Positions 1 through 8,869 of a stretch of DNA of 64,000 nt are shown piece by piece. Location of the stretch: NCBI RefSeq assembly GCF_033558715.1, contig NZ_CP114606.1, positions 806,001-870,000 on the forward strand, written 5' to 3'. A program made the translations under genes and the position numbers. This DNA is from Acinetobacter sp. YWS30-1. Lineage in GTDB: Bacteria; Pseudomonadota; Gammaproteobacteria; Pseudomonadales; Moraxellaceae. Every line of letters starts with the position of its first letter. Position 1 is the first letter of the stretch. The notes under the pieces were generated by a model that made no database searches, was not told the DNA's origin, and was given only the letters and a program-made list of their open reading frames with translations.

Positions 1-444
1 CTCTATGTCTGCGGTAACGGCGGTATGAAACCGCGTCATGCTGAACTACTGGCTTCTGACCTGGATACTCAAACCCTGATCCGTTATATCGACCGTTTCT
101 TCATGTTCTATATCCAGACGGCTGATCGTCTGCAACGTACTTCAGTATGGCGCGACAATCTCGAAGGTGGCCTGGATTATCTGAAAGATGTCATCGTGAA
201 TGACTCGCTTGGTCTGGCAGCAGAACTCGAGCGTCGTATGGAGCATGTGGTGGGCACTTATCAGGATGAATGGCGTACTGCAGTTGAAGATCCAGAAGTC
301 CGTAAACGTTTCAAAACCTTTATTAATGCCAAGGCTGAACAGCAAAACGATCCGCACGTTCAATTTACTGAAGTGCGCGGTCAGATCCGTCCAAAAACTG
401 AAGCTGAACGCAATGCCAGCCGTATTCCGGTAGTTGAAGCCTGA
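1..444 (+). CDS. nirB: Assimilatory nitrite reductase large subunit, C-terminal part
   Basis: The reading frame is open from base 1, so the gene starts outside the window and only the last 147 residues are present. NirB is the siroheme and iron-sulfur subunit of cytoplasmic NAD(P)H nitrite reductase, which reduces nitrite to ammonium. The fragment begins with a CGNGG-K motif followed by a helical tail of the kind found at the NirB C-terminus. The next gene, 24 bases downstream after a good AAGGAG ribosome site, carries a NirD-like domain, which supports the call. The siroheme-binding cysteines and the N-terminal FAD domain are not in the window. Confidence 0.85.
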   Translation, partial: LYVCGNGGMKPRHAELLASDLDTQTLIRYIDRFFMFYIQTADRLQRTSVWRDNLEGGLDYLKDVIVNDSLGLAAELERRMEHVVGTYQDEWRTAVEDPEVRKRFKTFINAKAEQQNDPHVQFTEVRGQIRPKTEAERNASRIPVVEA

Positions 445-468
445 TTCAAAGAATAAAGGAGCAAGAAT

Positions 469-2079
469 ATGACAATGTTTAAAGATATGAATGAACTGAA
501 TTGGGTTGAAGTGTGTGCACTGGATGACATCACGCCTAATACTGGCGTTGCAGCGTTGGTGGAAGATCAGCAAATTGCGATCTTTCGTGTAGGTTCAGAA
601 AAACGTGTTTATGCACTCAGTAACCAGGATCCATTTAGTAAAGCATTTGTGATGTCACGCGGCATCATTGGTGACTTGCAAGGCGAGCGTGTTGTCGCTT
701 CACCAATTTACAAGCAGCATTTTAGTTTGGCGACTGGCCGCTGCCTGGAAGATAAAGATCAAAAACTGCTGGTTTTTCCAAACAAAATTGAAAATGGCAA
801 GGTGTTCATTAGCCCCGTGCCACAAAAAACCTATATCACCAACAACGGTGTTTCACCGGAAAAAATGAAACTGGTACTGGTCGGTAATGGTCTGGCAGGC
901 ATGCGCTGTCTGGAAGATCTGCTGGATATGGCACCAGAACGTTATGAAATTACTGTGATTGGTGAAGAGCCTTGGGGCAACTACAACCGCATCATGCTGT
1001 CGCCAGTGCTTTCTGGCGAGAAAACCATTGATGACATCATGCTGCATCCACATGCCTGGTATGCCGACAAAGGTATCCGTCTGATTGCTGGTGATCCAGC
1101 AGTACGTATTGATCGTCCGCGTAAGCAGGTGTATACCGAAAAAGGCGAAATGATCAGTTATGACCGTTTGATTCTGGCGACGGGTTCCAAGCCATTTGTT
1201 CCGCCAATTCCAGGTAGCGACTTAAAGGGCGTACTTAGCTTCCGCGACATTTATGACGTGAACAACATGCTGGACTACTGCAAAACCAAACAAAATGCGG
1301 TCGTCATCGGCGGTGGCTTACTGGGCCTGGAAGCTGCTTATGGCCTGAAACAGCAAGGCATGAATGTCACAGTATTGCACCTGATGGATCGTATCATGGA
1401 TCGTCAGCTGGACAGCAAAGCCAGTCAGATGCTGAAAACAGCGATTGAGCAGAAAGGTATCACCATCCTGACTGAAGCCAATACCGAATGCTTAATTGGT
1501 GAAGAAGGTCATGTGACCCAAGTGAAACTAAAAGATGGCACCGTGCTGGCTGCTGATTTGGTGGTCTTCGCAGTTGGTATTCGTCCAAATATCGCATTGG
1601 CGCAAAGTGCCGGTCTGCGTTGCAACCGTGGTGTGCTAGTGAATGACACCATGCAGACTTTTGACCCAAGTATTTATGCGATGGGTGAATGTATCGAGCA
1701 CCGTGGTCAAACCTTTGGTCTGGTTGAACCACTTTGGGGCCAGGCGTTCATTTGTGCATCACATCTGGCCGAGCATGGCAGCCTGACCTTTAAATCGCCA
1801 ACGGTTCCGACTCAGCTGAAAGTGAGTGGTTGTGATGTGTTCTCTGCAGGTGACTTCGAACCAAAAGATGATTTTGAAGATATCGTACTGAATGATGAAA
1901 AGCGTCAGATCTATAAACGCATTATTATTCAAAAGGATAAAGTCATTGGTGCGGTGCTGTTTGGTGATACGGAAGACGGTACCTGGTATGCCGAACTGAT
2001 TGCAGATCAAACCCCAATTGCAACGATTCGTAACAAGCTGCTTTTTGGTCGGGATTTTGCATTAAAGAAAGCAGGGTAA
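469..2079 (+). CDS. NirD-like (Rieske-fold) domain fused to FAD/NAD(P)H oxidoreductase
   Basis: This 536-residue protein has two parts. Residues about 10-115 look like the small nitrite reductase subunit NirD. Residues about 132-536 are a pyridine-nucleotide-disulfide-type FAD oxidoreductase with a VGNGLAG dinucleotide motif at 138-144, LATGS at 236-240 and a second GGGLLG nucleotide motif at 281-286. The positions where a true Rieske centre has Cys-x-His and Cys-x2-His pairs hold other residues, as is normal for NirD. The protein probably passes electrons from NAD(P)H to nitrite reductase, nitrate reductase or both; this is inferred from its place between nirB and nasA. ATG 469 follows AAGGAG with good spacing; an ATG two codons later is also possible. 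Confidence 0.8.
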   Translation: MTMFKDMNELNWVEVCALDDITPNTGVAALVEDQQIAIFRVGSEKRVYALSNQDPFSKAFVMSRGIIGDLQGERVVASPIYKQHFSLATGRCLEDKDQKLLVFPNKIENGKVFISPVPQKTYITNNGVSPEKMKLVLVGNGLAGMRCLEDLLDMAPERYEITVIGEEPWGNYNRIMLSPVLSGEKTIDDIMLHPHAWYADKGIRLIAGDPAVRIDRPRKQVYTEKGEMISYDRLILATGSKPFVPPIPGSDLKGVLSFRDIYDVNNMLDYCKTKQNAVVIGGGLLGLEAAYGLKQQGMNVTVLHLMDRIMDRQLDSKASQMLKTAIEQKGITILTEANTECLIGEEGHVTQVKLKDGTVLAADLVVFAVGIRPNIALAQSAGLRCNRGVLVNDTMQTFDPSIYAMGECIEHRGQTFGLVEPLWGQAFICASHLAEHGSLTFKSPTVPTQLKVSGCDVFSAGDFEPKDDFEDIVLNDEKRQIYKRIIIQKDKVIGAVLFGDTEDGTWYAELIADQTPIATIRNKLLFGRDFALKKAG

Positions 2080-2104
2080 AAAATTAATTTGTCATGGTGA
2101 AACC

Positions 2105-2267
2105 AAGATCCGCGGAAACGTCATCCGCAACTGTTTGAGCCAAGACAAAATATGAAAATGAATGTTTCTGCGACCTTTTTGATACATGCCGGATGAGGGC
2201 GAGTTTTGCGGATCTTACACCACAGTGTGGCTCAGGTTTTGCCTACTTTTCCCGAAAGAAAAGTAGG
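2105..2267. other. Structured intergenic element between the nirD fusion and nasA
   Basis: The 295-base spacer before nasA holds nested inverted repeats. An outer 9-bp pair lies at 2105-2113 and 2208-2216 (AAGATCCGC/GCGGATCTT). An inner 7-bp pair is TCATCCG near 2121 and CGGATGA near 2190. A separate perfect 10-bp hairpin follows at 2242-2267 (arm CCTACTTTTC, six-base loop CCGAAA). It could be a nasA leader RNA or a dispersed intergenic repeat, and the sequence alone does not decide. No T-run follows the hairpin, so it is not an obvious terminator. Confidence 0.5.
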
Positions 2268-2374
2268 TCGAACCGAAGGTTGATCCAAATAAATGAGTTG
2301 CATTGAAAAGACACCGTTGTAATGAACCCTTTTTGAAAAGAATTAAATTGTGTTTCAACTCCTAAGGAGCATCC

Positions 2375-5152
2375 ATGAACAGTATTCCCGTTGTGGAAAT
2401 TGAAAGCTCCACAGAATTAAAAACTAAAACCACACAGACCACGTGCCCATATTGTGGCGTGGGTTGTGGTGTAACTGTACATGTAACGTCGACCACATCA
2501 GGTCCGAAAGTGACTGTTGAAGGCGATGCTAACCATCTTTCCAATTTCGGCAAGTTATGCATCAAAGGCAGTAATCTAGCAGATACTTTAGGATTGGAAA
2601 CCCGTCTACTACAGCCAATGCTGGGTCGGAAAGATCAGCGTGAAGACACGAGTTGGGATACTGCAGTTTCGTCCATTGCCAATAAATTTCAGCAATGTAT
2701 CGACCAGTATGGTCGTGACAGCATTGCCTTTTATGTCTCGGGTCAGCTGCTGACTGAAGACTATTATGTAGTGAACAAATTCGTCAAAGGCTATCTCGGT
2801 ACTGCAAACATCGATACCAATTCACGTCTGTGTATGTCTTCAGCTGTTGCTGCACATAAACGAGCTTTTGGCGAAGATTTGGTTCCAGCCAGCTACGAAG
2901 ATTTCGAACATACTGACATGGTGGTACTGGTCGGTTCCAATACCGCTTGGTGTCATCCAGTGCTGTATCAGCGCATTATGAAAGCCAAGGAACAGCGCGA
3001 CCTGTTTGTGGTCGTGGTTGATCCGCGTTTTACCAGTACCTGTGAAGCAGCAGATCTACACCTACCAATTCTGCCAGGTCAGGATGTGGCGCTGTTTAAT
3101 GGCTTATTGCAGTACCTCTGGAAAAATAGTCACGCAGACCAAGAATTTATTGCTCAACATACACAAGGCTTGGAGCAAGCCTTAGTACAAAGTGAAGCTG
3201 AGTCTCCGATTCAAGAAGTTGCTCAACGTACCGGTATTGCAGTCGAGAAACTGCAAACTTTTTATCAGAAATTCGCTCAAACTGAAAAAGTCATGACTCT
3301 ATTTTCAATGGGGGTCAATCAGTCTTCGCAAGGGGTGAATAAAGCCAACAGTATTATTAACTGTCATTTGCTCACCGGTAAAATCGGTAAACTCGGTGCA
3401 GCGCCATTTTCCATGACCGGTCAGCCAAATGCGATGGGAGGGCGTGAAGTCGGTGGTCTGGCCAATATGCTGGCTGCACATCTGGATTTAGAAAATTCGG
3501 GACATCAGCAGTTGGTACAAGATTTCTGGCAAAGTCCGTATATTGCTAAACAAGCAGGACTGAAAGCAGTTGATTTATTCCAGGCCGTTGAAAGTGGCAA
3601 GATCAAGGCGATCTGGATTATGGCCACCAATCCGGTGGTCAGCTTGCCCGATGCCGATCAAGTGAAGCGTGCTCTGGATAAATGTGAATTCGTAGTGGTC
3701 TCTGATATCTGTCAGGATACGGATACTACTCAATATGCTGATGTATTACTTCCAGCTTTAGGCTGGGGCGAAAAAGATGGAACCGTCACCAATTCGGAAC
3801 GCCGTATTTCAAGGCAACATGCCTTTTTAGATGCGCCGGGTGAAGCCAAATCCGACTGGTGGGCGATTGCACAGGTGGCGAAGCAAATGGGCTTCAGAGG
3901 GTTTGATTTTCACAATAGCCATGAAATTTTTAAAGAACATGCCGGACTCTCTGCCTATCAGAATGTAGAAATTTCCCAACGTCTAGAAACCCCATATTTC
4001 CGTTATTTTAATCTGCAAGGCTTGAGTAATTTAACCGCAGAAGAATATGACAAACTGGAACCAGTGCAATGGCCGGTTTGGGATAAACAGCAACCTGCTC
4101 AATCTGTAGGACGATTATTTGCCCAAGGCCAGTTCAGTCATGCTGATAGTAAAGCCAAGTTTATTGCCACAACTGCGATTGATCCGGTTAATCAGGTTTC
4201 CAGTGAATATTCTTTAATTCTGAATACCGGCCGGATTCGTGACCAATGGCATACCATGAGCCGCACTGGATTATCTGCCAATCTCAGTACACATCGTGCC
4301 GAACCTTACTGTGAAATTCACCCGAATGATGCACTGAAATACGGGATTCAGGATGGTGAACTGGTCGAAGTTCGTTCTGAATGGGGACAATGTATTTTAC
4401 GTGCTCAGGTTAGTGACGATATCCGTCGTGGTCAGGTCTTTGCACCAATCCACTGGAATGATCAGGCGGCATCCGATGCACGTATCGGCAAGCTGGTGAA
4501 TCCGGTGGTCGATGCCATTTCTGGCGAGCCTGAGTTTAAGCATACGCCAGTGTTGATCCAGCCATTCCATACCCAGTGGCAGGGCGTGCTGTATGTACGT
4601 GAAGGTTATGAAAGTTATGTGCAACCCTTTATTGATAAAACCATCTGGTGGACCAAGGTAAAGGCTATTCGTGCGACACGTTATGAAATTGCGGATCGTC
4701 AGAAATTCAATACCACAACCCAACAGTTAAAGAACTTATTGCCTTTTACTGAAGAGGACTTTGAATGGCTAAATCTGGAGGACCAGACCGCGCATATCAG
4801 CCATAGCATAGTGTTGCAGGACGGCAAGCTGATTGCCAGCCTGTATATCGCACCAAAAGAGCTGTTGCCAGATCGCGACTGGTTATCGGGGCTATTTCAG
4901 CGTGAACGACTCAGTGCCATGCACCGTAAAGCGTTGCTGGCCGGTCAGGCGATCTCAATGAGCAAGAGTGAAGGTGCGCTAGTGTGCAGCTGTTTTAAAG
5001 TCGGTAAAAATCGCATCATTCAAACCATAAAAGAAAAAAATATCACCAATGAAAAACAGGTGACCGCATGTCTAAAAGCCGGCGGCAACTGCGGTTCCTG
5101 CTTACCTGAAATTCGTGGCCTGATTAAAGCTTGCCAGACGGAGTCCGTATAA
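2375..5152 (+). CDS. nasA: Assimilatory nitrate reductase catalytic subunit
   Basis: NasA is a cytoplasmic molybdenum enzyme that reduces nitrate to nitrite for nitrogen assimilation. The 925-residue protein starts with the [4Fe-4S] motif CPYCGVGC (Cys24, 27, 31 and 62), followed by molybdopterin oxidoreductase and molybdopterin-dinucleotide-binding domains. The region around NSRLCMSS supplies the likely Mo-ligating cysteine. The last 57 residues form a BFD-like [2Fe-2S] domain (Cys871, 873, 906, 909), as in Klebsiella-type NasA, which probably receives electrons from a flavoprotein. There is no Tat signal, so it is cytoplasmic. ATG 2375 has a clear CTAAGGAG ribosome site. The stop codon overlaps the mobA start by one base. 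Confidence 0.95.
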   Translation: MNSIPVVEIESSTELKTKTTQTTCPYCGVGCGVTVHVTSTTSGPKVTVEGDANHLSNFGKLCIKGSNLADTLGLETRLLQPMLGRKDQREDTSWDTAVSSIANKFQQCIDQYGRDSIAFYVSGQLLTEDYYVVNKFVKGYLGTANIDTNSRLCMSSAVAAHKRAFGEDLVPASYEDFEHTDMVVLVGSNTAWCHPVLYQRIMKAKEQRDLFVVVVDPRFTSTCEAADLHLPILPGQDVALFNGLLQYLWKNSHADQEFIAQHTQGLEQALVQSEAESPIQEVAQRTGIAVEKLQTFYQKFAQTEKVMTLFSMGVNQSSQGVNKANSIINCHLLTGKIGKLGAAPFSMTGQPNAMGGREVGGLANMLAAHLDLENSGHQQLVQDFWQSPYIAKQAGLKAVDLFQAVESGKIKAIWIMATNPVVSLPDADQVKRALDKCEFVVVSDICQDTDTTQYADVLLPALGWGEKDGTVTNSERRISRQHAFLDAPGEAKSDWWAIAQVAKQMGFRGFDFHNSHEIFKEHAGLSAYQNVEISQRLETPYFRYFNLQGLSNLTAEEYDKLEPVQWPVWDKQQPAQSVGRLFAQGQFSHADSKAKFIATTAIDPVNQVSSEYSLILNTGRIRDQWHTMSRTGLSANLSTHRAEPYCEIHPNDALKYGIQDGELVEVRSEWGQCILRAQVSDDIRRGQVFAPIHWNDQAASDARIGKLVNPVVDAISGEPEFKHTPVLIQPFHTQWQGVLYVREGYESYVQPFIDKTIWWTKVKAIRATRYEIADRQKFNTTTQQLKNLLPFTEEDFEWLNLEDQTAHISHSIVLQDGKLIASLYIAPKELLPDRDWLSGLFQRERLSAMHRKALLAGQAISMSKSEGALVCSCFKVGKNRIIQTIKEKNITNEKQVTACLKAGGNCGSCLPEIRGLIKACQTESV

Positions 5153-5775
5153 TGAAAAGAATCCATAAGAGCATGAACTATCCACCCACCGATTTAGTCA
5201 TCCTGGCCGGTGGCCAGGCGCGTCGGATGAATGGCATTAACAAGCTGCTGCAAAAGTTTGATGATGAAATTCAACTGATCAAGATTCACCAGCAGCTTAG
5301 ATCGCGTGTTGGTCAGGTCTGGATCAACAGCCACCGTGATCACTCCATTTATGAACGCCTTATTCCATCAATCCGTTATTTTCAGGATGATGAACCGGGC
5401 TTTCACGGACCCTTGATGGGCATGAAAAGTGCCTGGTCTCATGTGCAATCTGACTATGTGTTATTTGTACCATGCGATGTAACTTACATTCCAAAAAAGG
5501 TTATTTCTGGATTACATCGGGCCATGCAGCGAGATCCTCTTTGTGAAGTGGCTGTAGTGGAAATAAATGATATAGCGTTGTATCCATTCTGCTTACTTAA
5601 ACGAAGCAGTTTGCCGACACTGGTTCAGCATCTCGAACAAAATCAGCGCAGTTTAAGACATTGTTTTGCGAAAATGCACATGCAAATGGCACGATTTAAA
5701 AATCATGCACTTTTTTTTCACAGCATTAACTCCTTTGATGAATTGCAGCAACATCAGCAACTGCATTTTCTCTAA
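5152..5775 (+). CDS. mobA: Molybdenum cofactor guanylyltransferase MobA
   Basis: MobA transfers GMP from GTP to molybdopterin, making the bis-MGD cofactor that NasA needs. The protein has the nucleotidyltransferase signature LAGGQARRMNG-x2-K near its N-terminus and a downstream GPLMGM segment followed by FVPCD, which probably binds Mg-GTP. The start ATG at 5152 overlaps the nasA stop (TAATG) and has GGAG upstream, suggesting translational coupling. An in-frame TTG at 5131 inside nasA is a less likely start. The length of 207 residues suits the family. The GxDK signature is slightly altered (GINK). Confidence 0.88.
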   Translation: MKRIHKSMNYPPTDLVILAGGQARRMNGINKLLQKFDDEIQLIKIHQQLRSRVGQVWINSHRDHSIYERLIPSIRYFQDDEPGFHGPLMGMKSAWSHVQSDYVLFVPCDVTYIPKKVISGLHRAMQRDPLCEVAVVEINDIALYPFCLLKRSSLPTLVQHLEQNQRSLRHCFAKMHMQMARFKNHALFFHSINSFDELQQHQQLHFL

Positions 5776-5890
5776 GTGCTGATTGAGTAGTGCTTAAAAG
5801 CAGGGCAATACACCTGTTTCAAACCCTTATTTTTCTTAAATTCCAATAAATCGCACTCAAATATTAAAAAGCCGCAATTTCTGCGCAAAG

Positions 5891-5907
5891 TTGGAACACT
5901 TATTGCA
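5891..5907 (+). promoter_or_regulatory. Candidate sigma-54 (-24/-12) promoter for moaA
   Basis: The sequence TTGGAACACTTATTGCA has GG and GC exactly 10 bases apart, which fits the RpoN consensus (TGGCAC-N5-TTGCW) with one mismatch in the -24 block. Transcription would begin near 5918 and give a leader of about 85 bases before moaA. Control by RpoN/NtrC would make sense for nitrate assimilation, but no NtrC site was identified. It is inferred from the motif alone. Confidence 0.5.
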
Positions 5908-6001
5908 ATTTAACCCTAGAGCAATAGCAATTTAATAGGGCATCGGTCAGCAAAAATTTGGCTAGAAACAAAGTTGATGATCGATCCTGATGGAATAAGC
6001 A

Positions 6002-7063
6002 ATGAACCACATCAATCCTTTACAGCAGGCTGAACCAGTCCCGGTATTTCAGGATCAGTTTGGACGCAATAAGCGTAAGCTCCGTATCTCTGTGACGGAT
6101 CGCTGTAATTTTAAATGTGTTTATTGCATGCCAGAACATCCAGAATGGATGAAAAAACACGATTTACTCAGCTTTGAAGAACTCTATCATTTTTGTGAAT
6201 TCATGGTACGCCGTGGTATTGAACAGATCCGGATTACCGGTGGCGAACCTTTAATGCGCCAAGGTGTGGTGCATTTTATTGCCGAACTACAACAACTGAA
6301 AAAAAGCGGCCTGAAACGTATTTCAATGACTACGAATGGTCATTATCTCAAACAATATGCAGCAGAATTAAAGCAGGCCGGGCTAGATGACCTGAATATC
6401 AGTCTGGACAGTCTGGATGCAGAGCAATTTGAACAGTTAACTGCAAAAAAACTGCAACCCGTATTAGAAGGCATCCAAGCAGCCCAACAGGCTGGCTTTC
6501 AAATCAAAATTAATACGGTGCTAATTAAAGGTATTAATGATAACCAGATTCTGTCTTTGGCACACTGGGCCAAATGCGAACAAGTTGAATTGCGTTTTAT
6601 CGAGTTTATGCCACTCGATGGCGACCAAAACTGGTCACGTGATCATGTGGTTAGCGAGCAGGACATTCTGGATCAACTGGCACAAGCATTTGAAGTAAAG
6701 ATCAGACAAGGTCAGAGGGCTAATCCAGCACGAAGCTATTACATTGACGGCATGTCGATAGGCATTATTTCAACGATTACCAATTCATTCTGTGGTAACT
6801 GTGACCGACTGCGACTGAATGCTCAAGGTGAATTCTTTAACTGCTTATTCTCAACTCAAGGTCTAAAACTCAAAAACAGTATTCAACAGTTAAGACCGCA
6901 CCTAGCATCAGCTGAACAAACCCTGCAACAACAGCTGCAACCCTATATCTGGAATAAAGCTGCTGGCTTTCATGCCATTCAGGCTCAGCAAAGACTGTTC
7001 AATCCATCCCATAAAACCCATTCAAATTTCCGAAAAATCAGCATGCATATGATAGGAGGCTAA
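6002..7063 (+). CDS. moaA: GTP 3',8-cyclase MoaA
   Basis: MoaA is the radical-SAM enzyme that starts molybdopterin synthesis by rearranging GTP to 3',8-cyclo-GTP. The N-terminal [4Fe-4S] cluster motif C-x3-C-x2-C is at Cys35, 39 and 42. The second cluster's cysteines are in the C-terminal region (Cys264, 267 and 281, C-x2-C-x13-C). RITGGEPL is the radical-SAM GGE motif. The protein ends in Gly-Gly, the tail needed for catalysis in the family. The 226-base gap from mobA, with a possible sigma-54 promoter, suggests moaA heads its own transcript. moaD starts one base after its stop. Confidence 0.95.
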   Translation: MNHINPLQQAEPVPVFQDQFGRNKRKLRISVTDRCNFKCVYCMPEHPEWMKKHDLLSFEELYHFCEFMVRRGIEQIRITGGEPLMRQGVVHFIAELQQLKKSGLKRISMTTNGHYLKQYAAELKQAGLDDLNISLDSLDAEQFEQLTAKKLQPVLEGIQAAQQAGFQIKINTVLIKGINDNQILSLAHWAKCEQVELRFIEFMPLDGDQNWSRDHVVSEQDILDQLAQAFEVKIRQGQRANPARSYYIDGMSIGIISTITNSFCGNCDRLRLNAQGEFFNCLFSTQGLKLKNSIQQLRPHLASAEQTLQQQLQPYIWNKAAGFHAIQAQQRLFNPSHKTHSNFRKISMHMIGG

Positions 7064-7064
7064 G

Positions 7065-7331
7065 ATGACTACAAAACTTCAATCATCGATTACCGTCAAA
7101 ATCGAATCTTTCGGTGCGATCGAACGTCAGTTACCTCAAGATTTAACTGTGCAATGTCAGATAGACAGTCTGGTCGCCGATGTACTCAATAAAGTCATTC
7201 AGTCCTTTCCAGAAGCTTTCAACCTGTTAGAGCGTTGTGCCTGTGCCATCGGTGAAGACATTATTTCTCGTCAGACTCGATTAAATCAGGACAGTACTCT
7301 AGTGTTGCTGTCACCGGTCGCAGGAGGTTGA
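7065..7331 (+). CDS. moaD: Molybdopterin synthase sulfur carrier subunit MoaD
   Basis: MoaD is the small ubiquitin-like subunit of molybdopterin synthase and carries the sulfur as a C-terminal thiocarboxylate. The 88-residue protein ends LLSPVAGG, the expected Gly-Gly tail. It is packed between moaA and moaE with one-base gaps, and GGAGG sits just before the start. It works with the next gene product, MoaE. The position and tail make the assignment firm despite the short length. Confidence 0.92.
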   Translation: MTTKLQSSITVKIESFGAIERQLPQDLTVQCQIDSLVADVLNKVIQSFPEAFNLLERCACAIGEDIISRQTRLNQDSTLVLLSPVAGG

Positions 7332-7332
7332 G

Positions 7333-7923
7333 ATGGAACTGAAACAATTTGCCCGTATTCAGGACACACCGCTGCAACAGGACGTATTTGATGGGATTCA
7401 ATATTTTCCTGAATGTGGGGGAATCGGTATTTTTATTGGAACAGTACGAAATCATCATGAAGGTAAAGCGGTTAAAGCACTGAAATATACCGCTTATGCA
7501 CCTGTTGCTGAAAAGATGATTCGCCAGATCGAGCAGGAAATTCAGGCTGAATATGACGTGTCCTATGTCCGAGTTGTACATCGTATCGGTTCATTGGATA
7601 TTGGTGATATCGCCATTATTGCCATGGCCTATGCACCACATCGTAGGGAAGCTTTTCAAGCCTGCGAAGAAGCCGTGGAACGGGTCAAGCATGAGGTACC
7701 GGTCTGGAAAGAAGAATTCTATATGGATGGCAGTAGTCAATATGTCGAAGGTTGCTGCATTCGTCGTGACCAGGGTTCAGATCATCACACTCATAGAAAG
7801 CATGCACATACTCATAACTGTACTGATGCACATAAATCGGAAAAATTGCCTTTAAACCTGATCCAGCCAGATGTTCCTGTTTTATCAATGGCCGCTATAA
7901 ATTCAAGTTTGAGTAAAAAATGA
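7333..7923 (+). CDS. moaE: Molybdopterin synthase catalytic subunit MoaE with His-rich tail
   Basis: MoaE converts cyclic pyranopterin monophosphate to molybdopterin using sulfur from MoaD. Residues 1-148 are a normal MoaE domain: the FIGTVRNHHEG motif is near 34-44, and a VKHEVPVWKEE motif near 118-128 carries the active-site lysines. The protein is 196 residues, about 45 longer than usual. The extra tail contains seven histidines between residues 151 and 167, plus a cysteine. Such a stretch could bind metal, but no role is shown. The start overlaps a strong AGGAGG site in the end of moaD. Confidence 0.92.
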   Translation: MELKQFARIQDTPLQQDVFDGIQYFPECGGIGIFIGTVRNHHEGKAVKALKYTAYAPVAEKMIRQIEQEIQAEYDVSYVRVVHRIGSLDIGDIAIIAMAYAPHRREAFQACEEAVERVKHEVPVWKEEFYMDGSSQYVEGCCIRRDQGSDHHTHRKHAHTHNCTDAHKSEKLPLNLIQPDVPVLSMAAINSSLSKK

Positions 7924-7945
7924 AAAGATTCAAGAAGGATAAGCC

Positions 7946-8869
7946 ATGAAAGATGTCGGCATGAAACCGGAGAGTTACCGCACTGCTATTGCCACCGGAA
8001 TTCTGCATGCGCCGCCACACTGCATTGAATTACTGCGTAATGGTAATACCGACAAAGGTGATGCGCTAAAAACCGCCCGGATCGCAGGGATTTTAGGCGC
8101 AAAACGTACTGATGAACTCATTCCTCTATGTCATCCACTGCCAATTTATCGGGCTGATGTGAAATATGAGCTTGAAGAAGCCCATGTAGTGATTACTGCG
8201 GTAGTGGAAACGATTGGTCCAACGGGTGTGGAAATGGAAGCACTGACAGCAGTCAGTCTGGCAGGTTTGACCCTTTACGATATGCTGAAACCACATTGTG
8301 AGCCGGAAGAATTATGTCTGGATCAGGTTAAACTGGGGCAAAAAAAGGGTGGAAAATCACATTTCACTCGTGTTTTGAAAGAACCTTTACCAGCCTCTGT
8401 CATTGTACTTTCAGATACGGTCGCTGCCGGTAAAAAACCGGATACAGCAGGGCAAAATGTCCTGGAAATATTACAAGAAGCCAATTTTGAAAATATTGCC
8501 TATCAGGTAATCCCAGACGACCCTGAACAGTTATTGGCACTAGTTGAACAGCAAAAAAATGACTATCCATTGATCCTGACTGTAGGTGGAACAGGCTTAG
8601 GTCCTAAAGATCTAACAGTTGAAACTTTACAGCCTTTACTGAAACGGGAAATTCATGGACTCATGGAAGCTTCACGCAGTTTCGGCCAGAAACGCACGCC
8701 GTATGCAGCTTTAAGTCGTGGCGTTGCGGGCTATATTGATAACAGTTTGGTAATGACTTTACCGGGCAGCCGACAAGGAGCTAAAGAATCTTTAATTGCT
8801 GTACTACCAGCGTTGGTACATTTATTTGATGTGCAGAAAAATATTCCACATCAAGGTGGTTATCAATAA
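7946..8869 (+). CDS. moaCB: Bifunctional MoaC/MoaB molybdenum cofactor protein
   Basis: This is a fusion of two pathway enzymes. Residues 1 to about 150 are MoaC (cyclic pyranopterin monophosphate synthase) with the ELIPLCHPL and GVEMEALTAVS motifs. Residues about 157-307 are a MoaB/MogA-type domain with TVGGTGLGPKD and a LPGSRQGAKE segment, which adenylylates molybdopterin before molybdenum insertion. Both parts look complete. The start has AAGGA upstream. The stop overlaps the moeA start by one base (TAATG). MoaC/MoaB fusions are known in other bacteria. Confidence 0.93.
   Translation: MKDVGMKPESYRTAIATGILHAPPHCIELLRNGNTDKGDALKTARIAGILGAKRTDELIPLCHPLPIYRADVKYELEEAHVVITAVVETIGPTGVEMEALTAVSLAGLTLYDMLKPHCEPEELCLDQVKLGQKKGGKSHFTRVLKEPLPASVIVLSDTVAAGKKPDTAGQNVLEILQEANFENIAYQVIPDDPEQLLALVEQQKNDYPLILTVGGTGLGPKDLTVETLQPLLKREIHGLMEASRSFGQKRTPYAALSRGVAGYIDNSLVMTLPGSRQGAKESLIAVLPALVHLFDVQKNIPHQGGYQ

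Noticed and set aside
469..830. True Rieske iron-sulfur domain in the NirD fusion
   Set aside because: The Cys-His ligand pairs are missing, so it is a NirD-like fold without a cluster.
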